From Turritopsis dohrnii (taxonomy: Eukaryota > Cnidaria > Hydrozoa > Anthoathecata > Oceaniidae), in NCBI GenBank assembly GCA_027922465.2, contig BQMF02000002.1:2728001-2792000 (forward strand): a stretch of 64,000 nt of DNA, given 5' to 3'. Shown piece by piece: positions 46,859 through 60,545 of the stretch. Every line of letters starts with the position of its first letter. Position 1 is the first letter of the stretch. Made by a program: the position numbers and the translations under genes. A model generated the notes under the pieces. It worked only from the letters and a program-made list of their open reading frames with translations. It was not told the DNA's origin and ran no database searches.

Positions 46859-49800
46859 TTACTGTAATATCGCTTCCAGTCTTTGTGTTGCGCGCGCACC
46901 TTTCGTGGACGCTTCATCAAACAGCTCATCACCAAGACATTGATACAATACTTTGCAAATACGAGCCACTGCGTTTTGAAGGTTAGCACGACCAGGCGTA
47001 ACCGCTCCGGATGTTTGCGTGGAGAGCAGATTCCACAGTAGTGGTAAAACTAACCGATTGATCAAACCCGGTTTTTTTTCATATACCGGTTGAATGATGT
47101 CTAAAAACGAAAACGATATCTATCATTACGAACGTTCTCTAAACTTGAGTTGAACACTAAAACTAAAATACTTTTATGATTGTTGGGATAGTAAACATCA
47201 CTAGCATTATCCGGCAACTCGAACGCCTGAACTTTCAAAAACTCAAGCTTTCAATATTCGAAATTTCATCTCGAACTGAAGCAATCCCCTTAAACTGACA
47301 CACCCACAAAAAAGACCCTGTAATTTCAACAATGTTTGTCGTTCCCTCGGCATAAATTCCCAACAAGATTTTTTGTTATTTATTTGGTATTGTTTTACGT
47401 GACTAGCCCCACTCAGTTGCTATTGCATCTGCTTCCCAGGAGGGGCCACGGCTTAGGTTGGAGGCTCCGAAGTATTTGACACTCTCATGAGTGACACAAA
47501 CCCAATCAACGGCCTGTGCTCTTCTGGGTGACCTCCTGCAACACCCGATTTATCATCTTCCCAATTTCCCTCACATGGTATGGGTCGACCCGGCGCTATG
47601 GTACATTAACCCGCGCATGGTGAATCGCCGCCAAGGGGAATTGAAATGTTTCATTGATTGGCCATTCCAATAATTCAATTATCTCGTTAATACACCACAC
47701 GACAACAATGCCGAAGGGAACATAAGTTTATTTACCTGCCAACCTCTCTGAAAACTCTGGTTTATTTCTAACGTTACCGTATTGAACTGATGTTATGAGC
47801 GGATGCATCAAATGAACGTTATCTACAAAACACAAACAAAGAGATACTTTGGGTCACTTCACTGATGAACAATCTAGTTAAGATGACAGGCTAGCAGTCT
47901 TGTTTCCAAGATGACGTTATTAAGAACGACAGATCATTACCTATATATCGTACGAGTGTCGTGAGGCACTCTTTTGCCGCCTGGTAAATCGCTTCATTTT
48001 TGGAGGCGAGAGGGGTCTTTAAATTGTCGATCACCAGCGTCATTGTTGACGACATGTCGTCTCGCAGGATCGGAATACATCGATTTAACGTCTGAAGTGC
48101 GTAGAGACTTACCTAAAAAACCCCATGAAACATTAAACAAAACAAGAATAATTTGAGCCGAGCAGAAAAAAAATAAATATGCGAATGCGCACTAGACCAG
48201 TCAAACAGTCAAACATGTTGTTTTAGTTCAGCAGCTCGGGGTAATCAAGACAAAATAACATTTACTTTGACATTCGTTTACCTTGCTGTTAGAATCGGAA
48301 AGCCTGGGGCAGAGTGCGTCAAAAACTTTCATTGGATGAGAAGCAGCGGAGGACGGGTTCATCGAGACAAGATCGTAAAACTCTTCTAGTGCTTCATACC
48401 GATCACTCCAGTTCTTTGAGCCCAATTTGGAAAGGCATTCTGAATCAAACTGCGTCTGAAAAAAAATTAAGATTTAATCAAACCAGGACTAGTCAGAAAG
48501 ATGATCTGATCAAAAGGCTAGACTTGACTCACAGCTTTGTGGCTATCCGCACGGACGACACGTTTCTTTTGTCTGTCAGAGCTAAACAATAAAAATCCAA
48601 AAGTAAACCTCATGACGATCTTGAAGGCCGTAAAAATTTAATGTTCAAAAACTGCATTAAGTCTATCTCCTATTGGCCGACCTGCTTACCTATTTTGTCT
48701 GGCTTTGTCCACTTGGTCCGTATTATCTTTAACAGTTGATGGCGTCGCGCCGTTACGCGATCGCCGAGTTGACGCAGGTGATGGCATAGCATTGCGCATT
48801 GATTGCCGCATCGTAGCTGAGCCATGGTTTGGCGGTTCACCTAACCCCTGAACAGAGAAAAAAAACCCAATTAATTCCTACTTTGTTATTTTCAAGTCAT
48901 AGTTTGTTTACACTGCTACGTCATTTTTCTTGATATATTTAGAAGTCGATCAAACATTAACGTATAAAGCAAAAGAATTTCAAAAACTGCTTGAAAAAGA
49001 ATAATTCCTAACAATTAATTAAAATGCTGTTGGATCTAGTTTGTTTATTCTATAGATTGGCAAAAGTACAGAATAGTTAATAAAGTACAGAATAGTTAAT
49101 AAAGTAAAGGATACAACAGATCTTCGAAGATACAGATGAAATCTGGAAGAACCAGATATTGGTTGGTTGAAATCACTCGAAATTTCATGACAAGCATTGT
49201 TACAAAACGAGAACATACCTTTTTGCGGAGATTATCAACAACATCTCGCACAGGTCTTTTATTGGCCGAAATGAGATGCTTCTCAAGCAAATTATCCAAT
49301 TCCGGGTGGTCGCGTAGCAAATATAAAATACGGCGGGCGTGGTAACGAGCATCCGGTTGCTTATCGGTGGCTAATTTACCGGTAACCGAGATTATGTCCT
49401 TATGAAGGGACAAGATACGGGAAGGACCGATACTTTCGGCAATGTCAGCTAAGCCCTTGGAGCAACATTTCCGTACCAAGTCATTACGATGACTGAAAGA
49501 AGAAAGTCGTAAAAAATTAATAGTCCGAGATGTCAGTGATGAACAACGAAAAATACAACATAGACTACATACGTGACACCCGTGGCAATGATAGCCGCTG
49601 CAGCTTTTCCTGAGTGAATATGCTGCACCAGATTGTTGAGTACCGTGTCAACATCGGCACGAATAAACTGGTTTGTATCACCGGCTTTTGGCAAGGTCAT
49701 TTTCAAAATGCTTTCTGACTCCTAGAAAGATGCGTGTAACATTATAATGAAAACAGAATATCCATAACTCACAAGTCACGTGCGAATGGAAAACAAGTTT

Positions 49801-52800
49801 TCTTCTGAAGAATCTCAAAAATGTTCGGTACCGTAAAACCTGTTCTTATGCACAATGATCATAAAGCGCGAAAACAATACAATTCAATTACCGGCTCGAT
49901 TAATTTCGGCACCGCAGCGAACAATTCAGCTATGGTAGTCAAAGCAAGCCGAGTTACTTGTGAACGAAGATTTTTAACCTAAAGTAAAAAAAAAACAGTC
50001 TATTATATGATTCTTCGCCGATGGATCCTCTACATAAATTCACCATCTAAATCCTAACAAAAGCATTGTTTTACATTTATTATTCCTTATCTTTGTATAT
50101 TTATCGTCACAGCCAACATAGAAAATATCAGCAGAATTTCAAAACTGAAGATCGTTAATTCTTTTCAACGTAACAATTGTTAGTACCTCAGCCAAGACGG
50201 CTTGAACGACAGCATGCACGTCGTTTGACAAACAGTCGGGATGGAACCGACAAACACGACGGATCAGTACCAGACCTTCACATTTGCATTCCCTGTGTCA
50301 ACAAGAAAACGTTAATTAATTTCAGGTTCAAAAAGCAATTAACGATTCGGCGCATTATTAGAACTGAAGAACTGCTTGTACCAGTTTTCTGATCCAGAAC
50401 CCAACAACTGCAAGGCATTTGGAACAGCTTGGTGAGGGTTTGGCAGCTCTTGCTCGAGTTCTTCAGAAAAACTGTAGCATTTCGGAGGAGAGGCTGATTC
50501 GTTACTTCGTGGAGAGAAGCTATAAATGAAAATAACGTTGACAAAGTAAACAAAATGATCTAAAACAGAAGGTGCTCACCATTTCCGTTTGAAATTCAAT
50601 TTTCTTCCGTATGTAAAGATTATAACCAAATAATATAAGGCTCAAAGATTAGGCAAGAAAAGCAAGCATCTTTTGACAACAAAAACTGAAAAATCTTTCA
50701 TATCTAAAAAAATTTTCACGATTTCAAGATTAAATACCTTGACGTGTTTTTACGACTGACTTTCGGGGAGCTAGCAACTTTAGGTTGAATTTGCCGTGGA
50801 GAACTACGCTCGTTCTTTCCTTTAACCACCAAATCTAAAGATGTTTCGATTTTCAATTCACAAAAAGGGAAATTAAAATACGCGACATTGCACCACCACA
50901 AGCAAAGATTCAGTGATTTATATACCCTTTATATCCTAACGAACCTATCATTACATTTCAGGAATAATTGGTATTAGATCTAATGACTGGTTATATCAGC
51001 AGACCATCGACATAATTGGAGAGCCAGACCGAGAGAAAAGCACATTTTGATAAGCAGCCGAAATTAAACCTTATCAAAACAAAAGTTTCACCAAAAGCTT
51101 TGTTTTACCTAAATCAACGCCATTGGTATTGTTGTTGTTCATGTCTGGTTTGGTTGTTCGGCTTTTCTTCGTGACTTGATTTACATTGATATCAGGGTCA
51201 CTAACTTCCCGTACTTGATTGGATAGTATGCCAGCACCGGTTATTTCAAGGGCATCGTTTGCATCATTTGCAACACTTTGCATGAAATGTTCATTTTCCC
51301 AATTCTTTTCCACTTTCTCTGGTTGCAGCTCAACATCTTCATTGGTAAATGGATCGATGTTTTGCTTAGCTCTACGACTGATCAAGGGGATGTCGACACT
51401 TTCATCTTTGCGTAGTATTTCTTTGTTTTTCCGCGATCTTTTCACCTTTCCAACAGGTACATCATCATGGTTCAATGGTTTCTTGGAAACCACCCTTAAT
51501 TGTTCTTCTTTCAATAGCTCTTCCTTCTCTTTATCGTGAAGTCGCTTCAACTCTTTTTCTTTCCGCTTCATTTCTGCCTTGGCATCTTTCTCATCAAAAG
51601 TTATTTCTTTGAACGGATGTTCTGTTGTTGTGTCTAATGATTTCGACAAGCGATTGTCTTTCTTACGCTTCACAACTAACGCTGTATCTGTTGACTGTCG
51701 CAACTGTTGATCTTCCCGATGCTTTCTCACCTTATCTTGAGCGGATTTGGATAGTTTAGGAGCACCCGGCAATATGTCTTGTTCATCTGCACTGCCTAAG
51801 CTATTAGCTCTTCCCAAATAATTTGTCTCCATACCACCGACTGGACTGACCGGTGACGTCAGAGGCTTTGCACGAGGTGTTCTAATCCTTGGAGAATAAT
51901 TTCGATTCGTTGGAGATGTGAGTTCGGGTGAGGGTGTAATCAATTTTCGTACATTGGAAAATGTGGGTGACGAGTTGCTTAACTTTTTCATCCTTTGCAA
52001 GTTACTAGAACCTGTTTGGTCAGCGATGGCATTTTTGTTAGTTATCCGGCCAGATGGCGTGCGATGGATGGTTGGCCGAGAAGGGAAAGGTGAGCTGCTC
52101 TCTTCCAAAGAAATTCTAAAGAAAACAAATGTTTTTAAGTGTTATTTTCGCCAGTACTAGAAATACTGGTAATCATTGGAACATGATGTAACCAAAAGGG
52201 AAATACTACGTGACAGCATCATCAATCATACTTACCGTCTTTGAGAGAGTTTTGTCCGCGGAATGGTATGAGCAAAAAATTGCTCTTCCTTGAATTGCTA
52301 AAAAAATGTTTAAATATTTTCAAAAATTGCTAAAAAAACATTTTTTCTGTATCGAAAAAAAAATACAAATCACATTTTAAACTGTTGGTATTACATTTTA
52401 AAGAGCATAATCTGTATATATGTTTATATGTTTAGTGGTGGTGAAGAAAAAAAGGAATGAACTGTGCAGCAGAGATAACAAATAACACGTACATTCATTC
52501 CCAAACACAACAGGGATGAAAACAGATGATTAAAGAAAAGAATAAAAAAAAAAATTGATTGGCAACTCCCCCAAACAGTTCCCAAAATTTTACCTTGTCC
52601 ACATCAGTATCATTTTTCGCATCCAACCTTAACTTTTGCTTATTTTTCGATGCAGATCTTGCTAAGGTGGGTTTGAATGGAATGCCTTGAGAAATGTTTT
52701 TATCTAAGAAAAAGGTAAAATTCTACATATATAAAAAATTTTCCAATAACCAATTATATTTGTTTTATTAGTAGTAAAAAATTACTGTAGAAAAAATGAT

Positions 52801-55800
52801 GTGAAGTTTTTGGAAACCAGTATGAAATAATTGCATTTAGAATCAGTTTCCACATGAATCAGAAGCTATACAAGCAATGAAATCCATAACAAATCAAAAA
52901 TTCCTTTTGTAGCATACCAAAAATATTTCAAAATCAATAGAAAGATGATGGAAATCTCCATGGTTTTAAAAATTGCATTCATTTTTAAATCAATCAAAAA
53001 CATAATCAAAATAAATAGAAATCTTAAAGTATCTAATCAAAAATTTATGTTTATGTTTTCGTTTCAATGACTGAAACCCAACACAATATTTCACATACGA
53101 CACTTATCACTAATTTTAGAAAATATCTCCCAAATTGTTGATGGAAAAGTTCTTTTATTGATTTTATACAGATGTATATATAAAAATCTAAAAACCAAAT
53201 TAAAAAAACACAATCCAAACAAACAAAAGATTGAAAAAGAAAGAAAAAAAAGCCACAAACCTTTTTCTGTTGGAGACCCGATTTTCACGGGAGTTTCGGG
53301 AGACGAGACTTCAACAGGACTACGAACGCTTTCTATTTTCATATTATCAGACTTTGGACTTCTATAAGTCATCTCAAACTGCTTTCCATCTCGAACATTT
53401 GGCAGCAACATGTTATGAAAACCAAAATTTGGATGCATAGCATTGATCATATTAGAGTTGGCTTGCAATCCTGCCGCTTTTATTTTTTTCATTCTGTTTT
53501 TATACATTTCAAAATAAGACCCCTGCACTTCAGAGCTGCCCAGTCGATATGGATCTTTCTCTACACCTGACTTTGTCCTCGACATAAACTTATCCAAGTA
53601 GTAGTTTGCTTGATGGTTACTGGAAATCATGTTATCGGATACCCACGAATCATGTATGATTTGAATGAGGTCAGCACTATCAGGCTGAAATCAAATGAAA
53701 CAAACATATCAGTTAGATGACAAAAAGTTTTGCAAACATTTTGATCAATAATAAAAAGCACAACAAAAAATAACATGTTATCTACAATGAGTACCTAGAT
53801 AAACCTCTTTAATAGATTATGATGCTTAATTAAACACTGTAATTGTGTGTTCTTATGCAATTCAAGAATTTAATCACTTTGATGACTTCTGGTTAATTAT
53901 CATAATAGACGACAACATAAAGCCTTCTGAGTATTAGTAAATATATAAATAGAATTATCATTAATTGCATTTGGTTTGAGCACAGTAAAGAGCAACCAGA
54001 ACATATTTGACTGAAGATTCTTCAAAACTTTTATAGCATAATAAAATACAAAGTAGAAATATTTTCTTACACTTCCAGCAGGAGCACTGTCAATCTTCTT
54101 CCTGCCCTCAGCCACAAATTCATTTTTTTGCCATGGTAACTTGTTTTTTCCTGCACTTGTTCTTCTCCTTTCTGAAGCTTCAGACATGGCTGAACCCTGT
54201 CTTGAAGTATCACCTGTACTCAAACTTCCTGCAATGATCCAGCCAACATCAGGAGGGAATTTATCACCACGAGATATGTTGGCAGGAACAGAAAGTGAAT
54301 AATGAACTAAACCATCATTGTCCATGCGCGGCAAAGTTTTGCGACCAAGCCTTGTTTGAAGAGCAAGTAGAATTCCTCTCCCTTCACTGTTCATTTCAAG
54401 TTCGTTTACTGCCGAAACCAATGGATTCAACCGACCAGATCCAAGTTGCTGCGCAAGTATGGCAAAGCACTCCATACTTGCATGACGTACTCTTCTTTTG
54501 GGATCAATTAACGTCAACGCCAATTGCCTCGGTAATGCAAGAAGATCAAAATCTGAGCTGGGAAAACTTAGCAATGCTGCAGTGATCATGTTCATAATTT
54601 CTTCTCGTGTACGAGTGTTCTTGTGCTTTAGTAATGGTATTATCATTCCAAGAAAGGCAGTAGGTGATATACAGTGCATGAGTGTTAAAGCAATCCTGAT
54701 GTTTAACTTTCGAACAACATCTTTGGGATCACTCAACTTTTTAGAAAGTGCTTTCAAAATTACATCAATGTGTAAATGCACATAGACACTTATTTTGATG
54801 ATGATACTGTGCATGATGTTAAGAGCTGTCAATGAAACATTCAAATTGAAATCATCAATAAGAAAACATAAATATTGAAGCAGCTCTCCTGCATTATTTT
54901 TTAATATATCTTGGTCATTTAAAAGAGCAATTTCTTGCCGGAGCTCATTCACTGCATCAGATCGTTCTTGCCAGTTATTCTCTGCCTTTAATTTCTCAAT
55001 AATTCGACTTGGAAGAAAACCAAATTCTATATTTTCCTTTTTCTTCTGCTTAACTTTTGCTGGTGCTTGACTACGTTTATTACTTTGATTTGAAATGACC
55101 TTATCACTTTCTTTCACACTGTTTTTAGTAAGGCTACTATTATTAATAGCATCATAATAAATGAAACTGAGTCTTTCATCCAAACTGTTTATAAATCGCT
55201 TGAATTTTTCTTTATCCATTGCATCTTTGATATGTTCCAAGCAGAGCACAATTAATAACGTAGAATCAACTTTCACCCTATTCGGAATAACTTCTAATGC
55301 TGCCAAAAATGTTACTTCAAGTTGACTTTGATTAAAACAATCTAACCTTATCAAGGTGGGAATCGCTATGAATACTTCATTCTGTAATGCAACCTGATTT
55401 GTATCAATTCCAAGTTCTATCAAATGTTTTAACCCAATTGATTTATCAGGGCTATGCCTGAAGTAAACATGAAGAACCTGTAATGCAGATTTTTTAACTG
55501 ATGGATTTTGATGTAATAAATTTTGTAACAGTTGTGGAAATAGTAATCCAATATGACTATCTAATTCATAACCATACAATGGAATTGCTTCACTCAATAT
55601 ATCCAAAGCTAATAATCTGGTTGATGGAAGATTATCGGTAAAACTTTGACTGAATAAATCAATAAGACTGAGGGGGTCAGGATTAGTTAATTTTCCACCA
55701 TTTTCCTTCAAAGATATTCGCAATTCTTTGAGGAATTCATATCGTTGCTGTTCAGTTTGTAACTCATATTCGGCATCACCATTTTTCATCAAATTTTCTA

Positions 55801-56002
55801 TGGCAATAGCCTCTTCAAAATCAAAAAAATTCTTCATATTCATTGAAGGCATTTTACGGTTTTCTTCTTCTTCAGCTCGATCATCATTATTGTCGTTATT
55901 TTCTAAATAATCAGCATCGCTATTATCTTCACCACTATCCTGTTGTAAGCCATAACTGTCAATAATCCCATTTTGTAAATATGATTCAGCCTTTACAGCC
56001 AT
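46859..56002 (-). CDS. TOGARAM1: TOG-array ciliary microtubule regulator, crescerin type
   Basis: Seventeen exons on the minus strand: 56002-54071, 53684-53261, 52703-52594, 52297-52236, 52115-51109, 50834-50738, 50519-50382, 50292-50187, 49978-49892, 49721-49573, 49492-49219, 48847-48690, 48581-48533, 48455-48282, 48112-47941, 47822-47736 and 47100-46859. They are in phase throughout, giving 1755 aa (human about 1720-1770). TOGARAM1 binds tubulin in cilia and sets axoneme length. TOG1 is at about residues 60-285 and TOG2 at 300-520 (FGFLPSRIIEKLKAENNWQE, DPKRRVRHASMECFA), both in exon 1. A long charged, low-complexity linker with coiled coil (about 520-1220, exon 5) follows. TOG3 is at about 1225-1465 (EVKNLRSQVTRLALTTIAEL, close to human EVKNLRSGVSRAAVV). 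TOG4 is at about 1531-1755 (RLSDSNSKVSLYALQTLNR; LPLLWNLLSTQTSG). The start is taken at MAVKAES; a longer upstream in-frame extension to 56110 is possible. Confidence 0.94.
47400..47690. repeat. GC-rich block in the last TOGARAM1 intron
   Basis: About 280 bases are clearly richer in G and C than the surroundings (for example GGGTCGACCCGGCGCTATGG and AACCCGCGCATGGTGAATCG). No frame or RNA gene was recognised. A transferred repeat fragment is the simplest explanation. Confidence 0.35.
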
Positions 56003-57342
56003 AGCTATCGAGAAATGATGGAAAAAAACATTTTTTTTTTTCGATTTCAGCAGAGCGGACCAGCCGCACACAACAACACTTTCTCCTGTTTTCTTTTTAG
56101 TGCTAAACAAACCTGATCCTCTCGTTTAGAATAAGTTGTCCAACTAGAAATAACCCAATCAATGACATCTAAATTTCTTCTTTTACAAATAAACACTTGA
56201 GTATTTCCTTTTTTTGGTTGATCCTTACTATAACAAACACGACAACAAAATGAAATCACTTATCAAAACAAAGTTCGATTTCATACACGAAGCTTTACTT
56301 CCATTATGGAATTTATTTCTTATCTCCATAATATGGAGCTTCTCCAAGGACAAAAGTAACAATATAGCAACAACAAAAACAAAAGAATTTTGCAAACAAA
56401 ATACCGTTCATTGTGCACAAATAAAGTTATGCTGTGAGTCGAGCTATTCATGAAACACTTGCCTTACTTTCAAGACCTTTCCTAAAGATGAACCCAATAA
56501 TTATTTCTAATTAGCTTGTATTGTGGAGATTTGATTCTAGTATTTGATTACCTCCGTATTAACAAATTATTTATGTTGCCATAGAAACATTAAACTGTGG
56601 GTAGCGTCGTGAATAAAAAATCAAGCGTGGTTGAGAGAGAAAAAACGCACAAGATTGTTTGATTAGGCTTTTACTTGATTTAAAGAGAGAAAATTATTCA
56701 AAGGAGAGAAAAATGCGAACACACATTTAAGCGATTTTTTCAACTCCATTATTCTCGTCTCCACCAGGGCATCTTGCTTCTCGCAAACGTTTCTCAATTC
56801 TCCACCTCAAACCTCAATCTCAGCGGGATAACTTGGCCCAATAAAATTGCTCTGTTCCTCTGAGTGACACCTACTGCGCGTGGTTTTCTCAAAAGCAGCA
56901 GACTCTTAAGAAGAAGAGGGTCGTGTAGATAATAGATCAACTCGATACATGAAATACGTATTTATTCTATGCTCGATAACACACCAGATCTGCACTTAAA
57001 CAATTTCTTCACATAATAACAGTTTTGAAGGTACATTTTAAACGCATACGACTCTTAGTCTTAATTTGCGAAATAAGTTTTACTCCATCTAATCGATAAG
57101 TGGGTCAACTATATTATGTGGAAAAACCACATAAAAGTGAGGCTTTATTAATGTTATTGAGTCTACTCTTTGAAAGTGGGAGTGCGACTCACCACATTAA
57201 TAACCAGAGAGACTTTCGTGACAATCTGCAACGCATGTAACGGAAAAAATGTTTCAGAATGTTCTCAAGGTTTATTGATTGTAACTCATCCGAACTTGAT
57301 TTGGGGATGTTACCGGGAAAATAACTTTTAACATTTTTTCCA
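56003..57342. other. TOGARAM1 5' flank, no gene seen
   Basis: Should contain the TOGARAM1 promoter. AT-rich; no TATA element or other specific site can be named. Confidence 0.4.
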
Positions 57343-57366
57343 TCATAATAATAATAATAATAATAA
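57343..57366. repeat. (AAT)n microsatellite
   Basis: About seven ATA/AAT units followed by ACGGTTTATATTTCAG. The pattern resembles the 3' tail of a retroelement lying on the minus strand. Confidence 0.7.
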
Positions 57367-57744
57367 CGGTTTATATTTCAGTTCCAAAGTTTTACATTTG
57401 GCTAATTCTACTGAAATAGCGAAAGACTAGTGTATGTGCACGATCATAAATTAAACATTAGAAAAGTAACATTTGCTAATAAACATATACTTCAGAAACA
57501 AGAACAAGAAGGTTGAGAAAACAAGGGTCAAAAATGAAAAATGAAGACAGGCGTATGGCGTAAACTTGAACGATATGAGAATTCTTGTCGTAACTATTGA
57601 GGTCGCCCTTTCGATGTATACGGAGACAAATTAGCCCTTAGCGTGAGAAATACATAAATTATTACTGAGAGGAAAACATCCGGAAAGCGCTCTAATCCAG
57701 GATGAAAGCTTATTGTTCGGACCAGTAGCCAACCAGGGTATTTA

Positions 57745-59060
57745 TTTGATTCGATAGACGAAACAGACATATTCAGAACAGCATTAACGACAAAGGGATC
57801 GGCTGGCCCGTCAGGGTTGGATGGTGAATCGTACCGTCGGATACTTTGCTCCAAATCTTTTGGAAATACAAGTAGAAATTTGAGAGACGAAATAGCAAAA
57901 TTCACGAAAAACACCGCAACAACAACGTATCACCCCAGTTTAGTGGATGCATCATGGCCCTCAATACAAACCCTGGTTTTCGCCCCATTGGCATTGGTGA
58001 AGTTTTAAGAGGAATTAGTTGGGAAAGTTATTAGTCATCACTGCCGTGGCGAAATCAAAGATGCGGTAGGACCTTTGCAAACTTGTGCGGGCCATGGTAC
58101 TGGAGCTGAGGCTGCCATTCGCGCGATGTCTTCTGTATTCCAACAAGAGGACACAGACGCAGTACTCTTCATCGATGCTACCAATGCATTCAACTGTTTA
58201 AACAGAAAAACAGCTCTTCATAATATTCGCATCACTTGCCTAATGATATCAATAACTTATGTAACACATATCGCAACCCTTTGCAACTGTTTATAGCAGG
58301 AGAAACTTAAATCCTTTCCAGAGAAGGCGCCACACTATTAGTTCCACTAGCCATGCCTTGGTACGATTTAAGTACGGTAACCATAATCGATCATCTCCGA
58401 ATATTCGAATCTTCCGTACACCAGGTATGGTTAGCAGACGATGCGAATGCAGCCGGGCGGCTATTATCATTATTATCGGTTATTATGTGAATCAATCGAA
58501 ATATTGGCTGATGGTTAAATCACCTGAATTAGCTAGCACTGCCAAAACTTTGTTTGGTAGCACTGTGAATATAACGGAAGGTAAAAGACATCTTGGGGTA
58601 TGTATAGGAAGTGAGAGTGATAAAAAGGAATTTTGCAACAAAAGGTAGAATGCAGGAGCAGAAAGCTCGAAAGGTTATGTGAAATTACATTAAAAGTTTG
58701 ATTGAAACCGATACCAATGGGAAAACATCGGATGGAATTAAGAAGGAAGTATTGTCCTGGACCAGGAAAGACCTAATTAAAACAGGATATGATAATTTAG
58801 CAGATGATATGAGTAATTACGTAGCACAAGCTTGTGATAAAGGAGACAGTTCATGGTTAAACGCTCTTCTTCTTAAAGACCAAAACAGACCTGAACAAAG
58901 AGGAGTTTACAGATGCAGTTAGACTACGATACAATGAATCACTTATAAACCTTCCATCGTTCTGTCCTTGCGGTGAAAACTTCAACAACAAGCAGTGAAC
59001 TGCAAGAAAGGAGGCTTTATAGCCAACAGACATGATAACATCTGAGACTTTCTCACTTTC
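57745..59060 (+). pseudogene. Degraded retroelement ORF, RPIGIGEVLR-type reverse transcriptase
   Basis: Frames switch several times but read in order: DSIDETDIF, TKGSAGPSGLDGESYRRIL, GFRPIGIGEVLR (about 57975), VGPLQTCAGHGTGAEAAIR (58065), VLFIDATNAFNCLNRKTAL (58155; block A Asp), LAMPWYDL, a VWLADDANAAGR block at about 58425 where the usual YADD reads LADD, NITEGKRHLGVCIGSES (58570), and a C-terminal WLNALLLKDQN, FTDAVRLRYNES, CPCGENF, CKKGGFIANRHD zinc-like region. I recognise this architecture from repetitive reverse-transcriptase proteins of marine invertebrates, but cannot place it in a named clade. Many stops and frameshifts; dead copy. Confidence 0.78.
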
Positions 59061-59094
59061 TCACCTCATCTATTCTTATTAAAATTACAGGCGA

Positions 59095-59644
59095 AAAATT
59101 TCAGTTAAAATCAGTAAATGACGCACGTCTCGATATGACTTACAAATATCTAGGGGTCGAGATTGACAGTTCCCTAAACCTGAACTCACACTTTGAGAAG
59201 AGCTATCGCAAATGCAGTGGAAGACTGAGGCTGTTAGGCAAACTGCGATGCTATCTAGATGCTGCATCATCCAAGCTGCATCGAACTGTCACTCGAAACA
59301 ATAATTTTGTACTGCGTCTCCCACGTGTGAGAGCAGAATATGCACGTAAATCTTTTTACTTTACTGGCGCTAGGATTTATAATGAACTGCCGCTCAGTTT
59401 GAGGAAAGAGCAGTCTCCTGCGAAGTTCAAAAAGCTACTTAAGGAACATTTCGGTGTTTCTTTTGTGGCAATTTGAGCTCAGCACTGATGATACACGGGT
59501 CATTATGGTCTTAATTAAGCTTTTGTCGATTACTTAGCTTGTTTGTTTGCTTTTTTTTCCGACACAACCAATCTTCGTGAGTTTCCTTCTTCCGTTTTAT
59601 TTGACCCCGTATCTCCCTTTCGTATCTTATTTACTTTCTTTTGG

Positions 59645-59683
<39 letters not shown>

Positions 59684-59770
59684 TTGTTGTTGTAAAAGGA
59701 CACAGATTGATAGCAGCCATTATAACTGAAGTGTATTTATCCTGTATAAATATTTTTGAAAAAAAAAAGA
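59095..59770 (+). mobile_element. LINE 3' fragment with internal deletion
   Basis: A frame at 59135-59476 starts in the reverse-transcriptase thumb (YKYLGVEIDSSLNLNSHFEK, SGRLRLLGKLRCYL), then jumps directly to the C-terminal LRLPRVRAEYARKSFYFTGA and IYNELPLSLRKEQS. The segment normally between (SY+TR type) is absent. A 3' region with (GTT)n and TATCCTGTATAAATATTTTT ending in poly-A at about 59758-59770 looks like the element's 3' end. Confidence 0.82.
59645..59695. repeat. (GTT)n microsatellite
   Basis: About 15 GTT units within the 3' part of the LINE fragment. Confidence 0.9.
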
Positions 59771-60337
59771 CAAGGGTTTTTGGAGGAAAGGAGAAACAGC
59801 ATTTTTTGATGTACGAGTAACGCAAGTTAACTCTAACTCTTCCAAGAACATATGCACTGGTCAGCAATTTAAAGAGGCATGAGGAGGCTAAGAAGAGAGA
59901 CCTTGAAAGAGTGCTGGAGGTGGAGCATGGATCATTTACGCCCTTTTGGAACAAATGGTGGCACTGGCGTTAACTTTCCGAAAAAAATGATGAATGATAT
60001 GAGGGCGTTATCGTTAAGAATGATCATTTGATGAGAAGAAGAAGTTTCTCTGGTTTTCGATAGCTTTTGGATGAGTTCTCCATATTTCGTTTATCTATTC
60101 CAATTTTTTTCCATACCTTCATACTTCCTTACCGGTTTAGTCCGTTTTCACGATTCGGAATGGATCAGTCTCTGTTAATTTCAATGTGCCAATGTAGACA
60201 TAGTGAATTTATTTACTTAATTTCTTTACCTCATAATTTTTGGATTCTGTTTATTGGTCAGCGCCAAAGGTAGCTGATCTTTCATTTCCCCGTGTCTGTC
60301 AGTCCGTCAGTCAGTTAGTAAGATCGCAGTTCTTCAC

Positions 60338-60545
60338 GCCCTGATTAAGCGCCCGTTATTGCTAAATTTCAGTTTTTCGGTTCAAAATAAGAAAGTTCAA
60401 AGCACAACATTTATTTTTGGTAGATATATCGCCAGTATGTAACTAACTATTATTATATTGCAATGCAAAGAGGGTTCATTTCACTCAAATGAATAAATGA
60501 ACTAATCGTTTTAATGCGCCCTTTCGCCACCCTTAATTATAACGT
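60338..60545. repeat. Decayed AAGCGCC-family fragment
   Basis: CTGATTAAGCGCCC at 60341 matches the end motif of the 33212-33613 element, and GCGCCCTTTCGCC lies near 60518. No clean opposite terminus. Confidence 0.4.

Noticed and set aside
51219..51539. Antisense open frame opposite TOGARAM1 exon 5
   Set aside because: Shadow of a Lys/Glu-rich coding exon; no independent support.
53900..54070. C-terminal extension of TOGARAM1 exon 1 past the donor
   Set aside because: A GTAAGA donor at 54070-54065 and the in-phase next exon show that this is intron.
57594..57914. Minus-strand frame overlapping the RPIGIGEVLR element
   Set aside because: It is antisense to recognisable reverse-transcriptase protein sequence and has no homology of its own.
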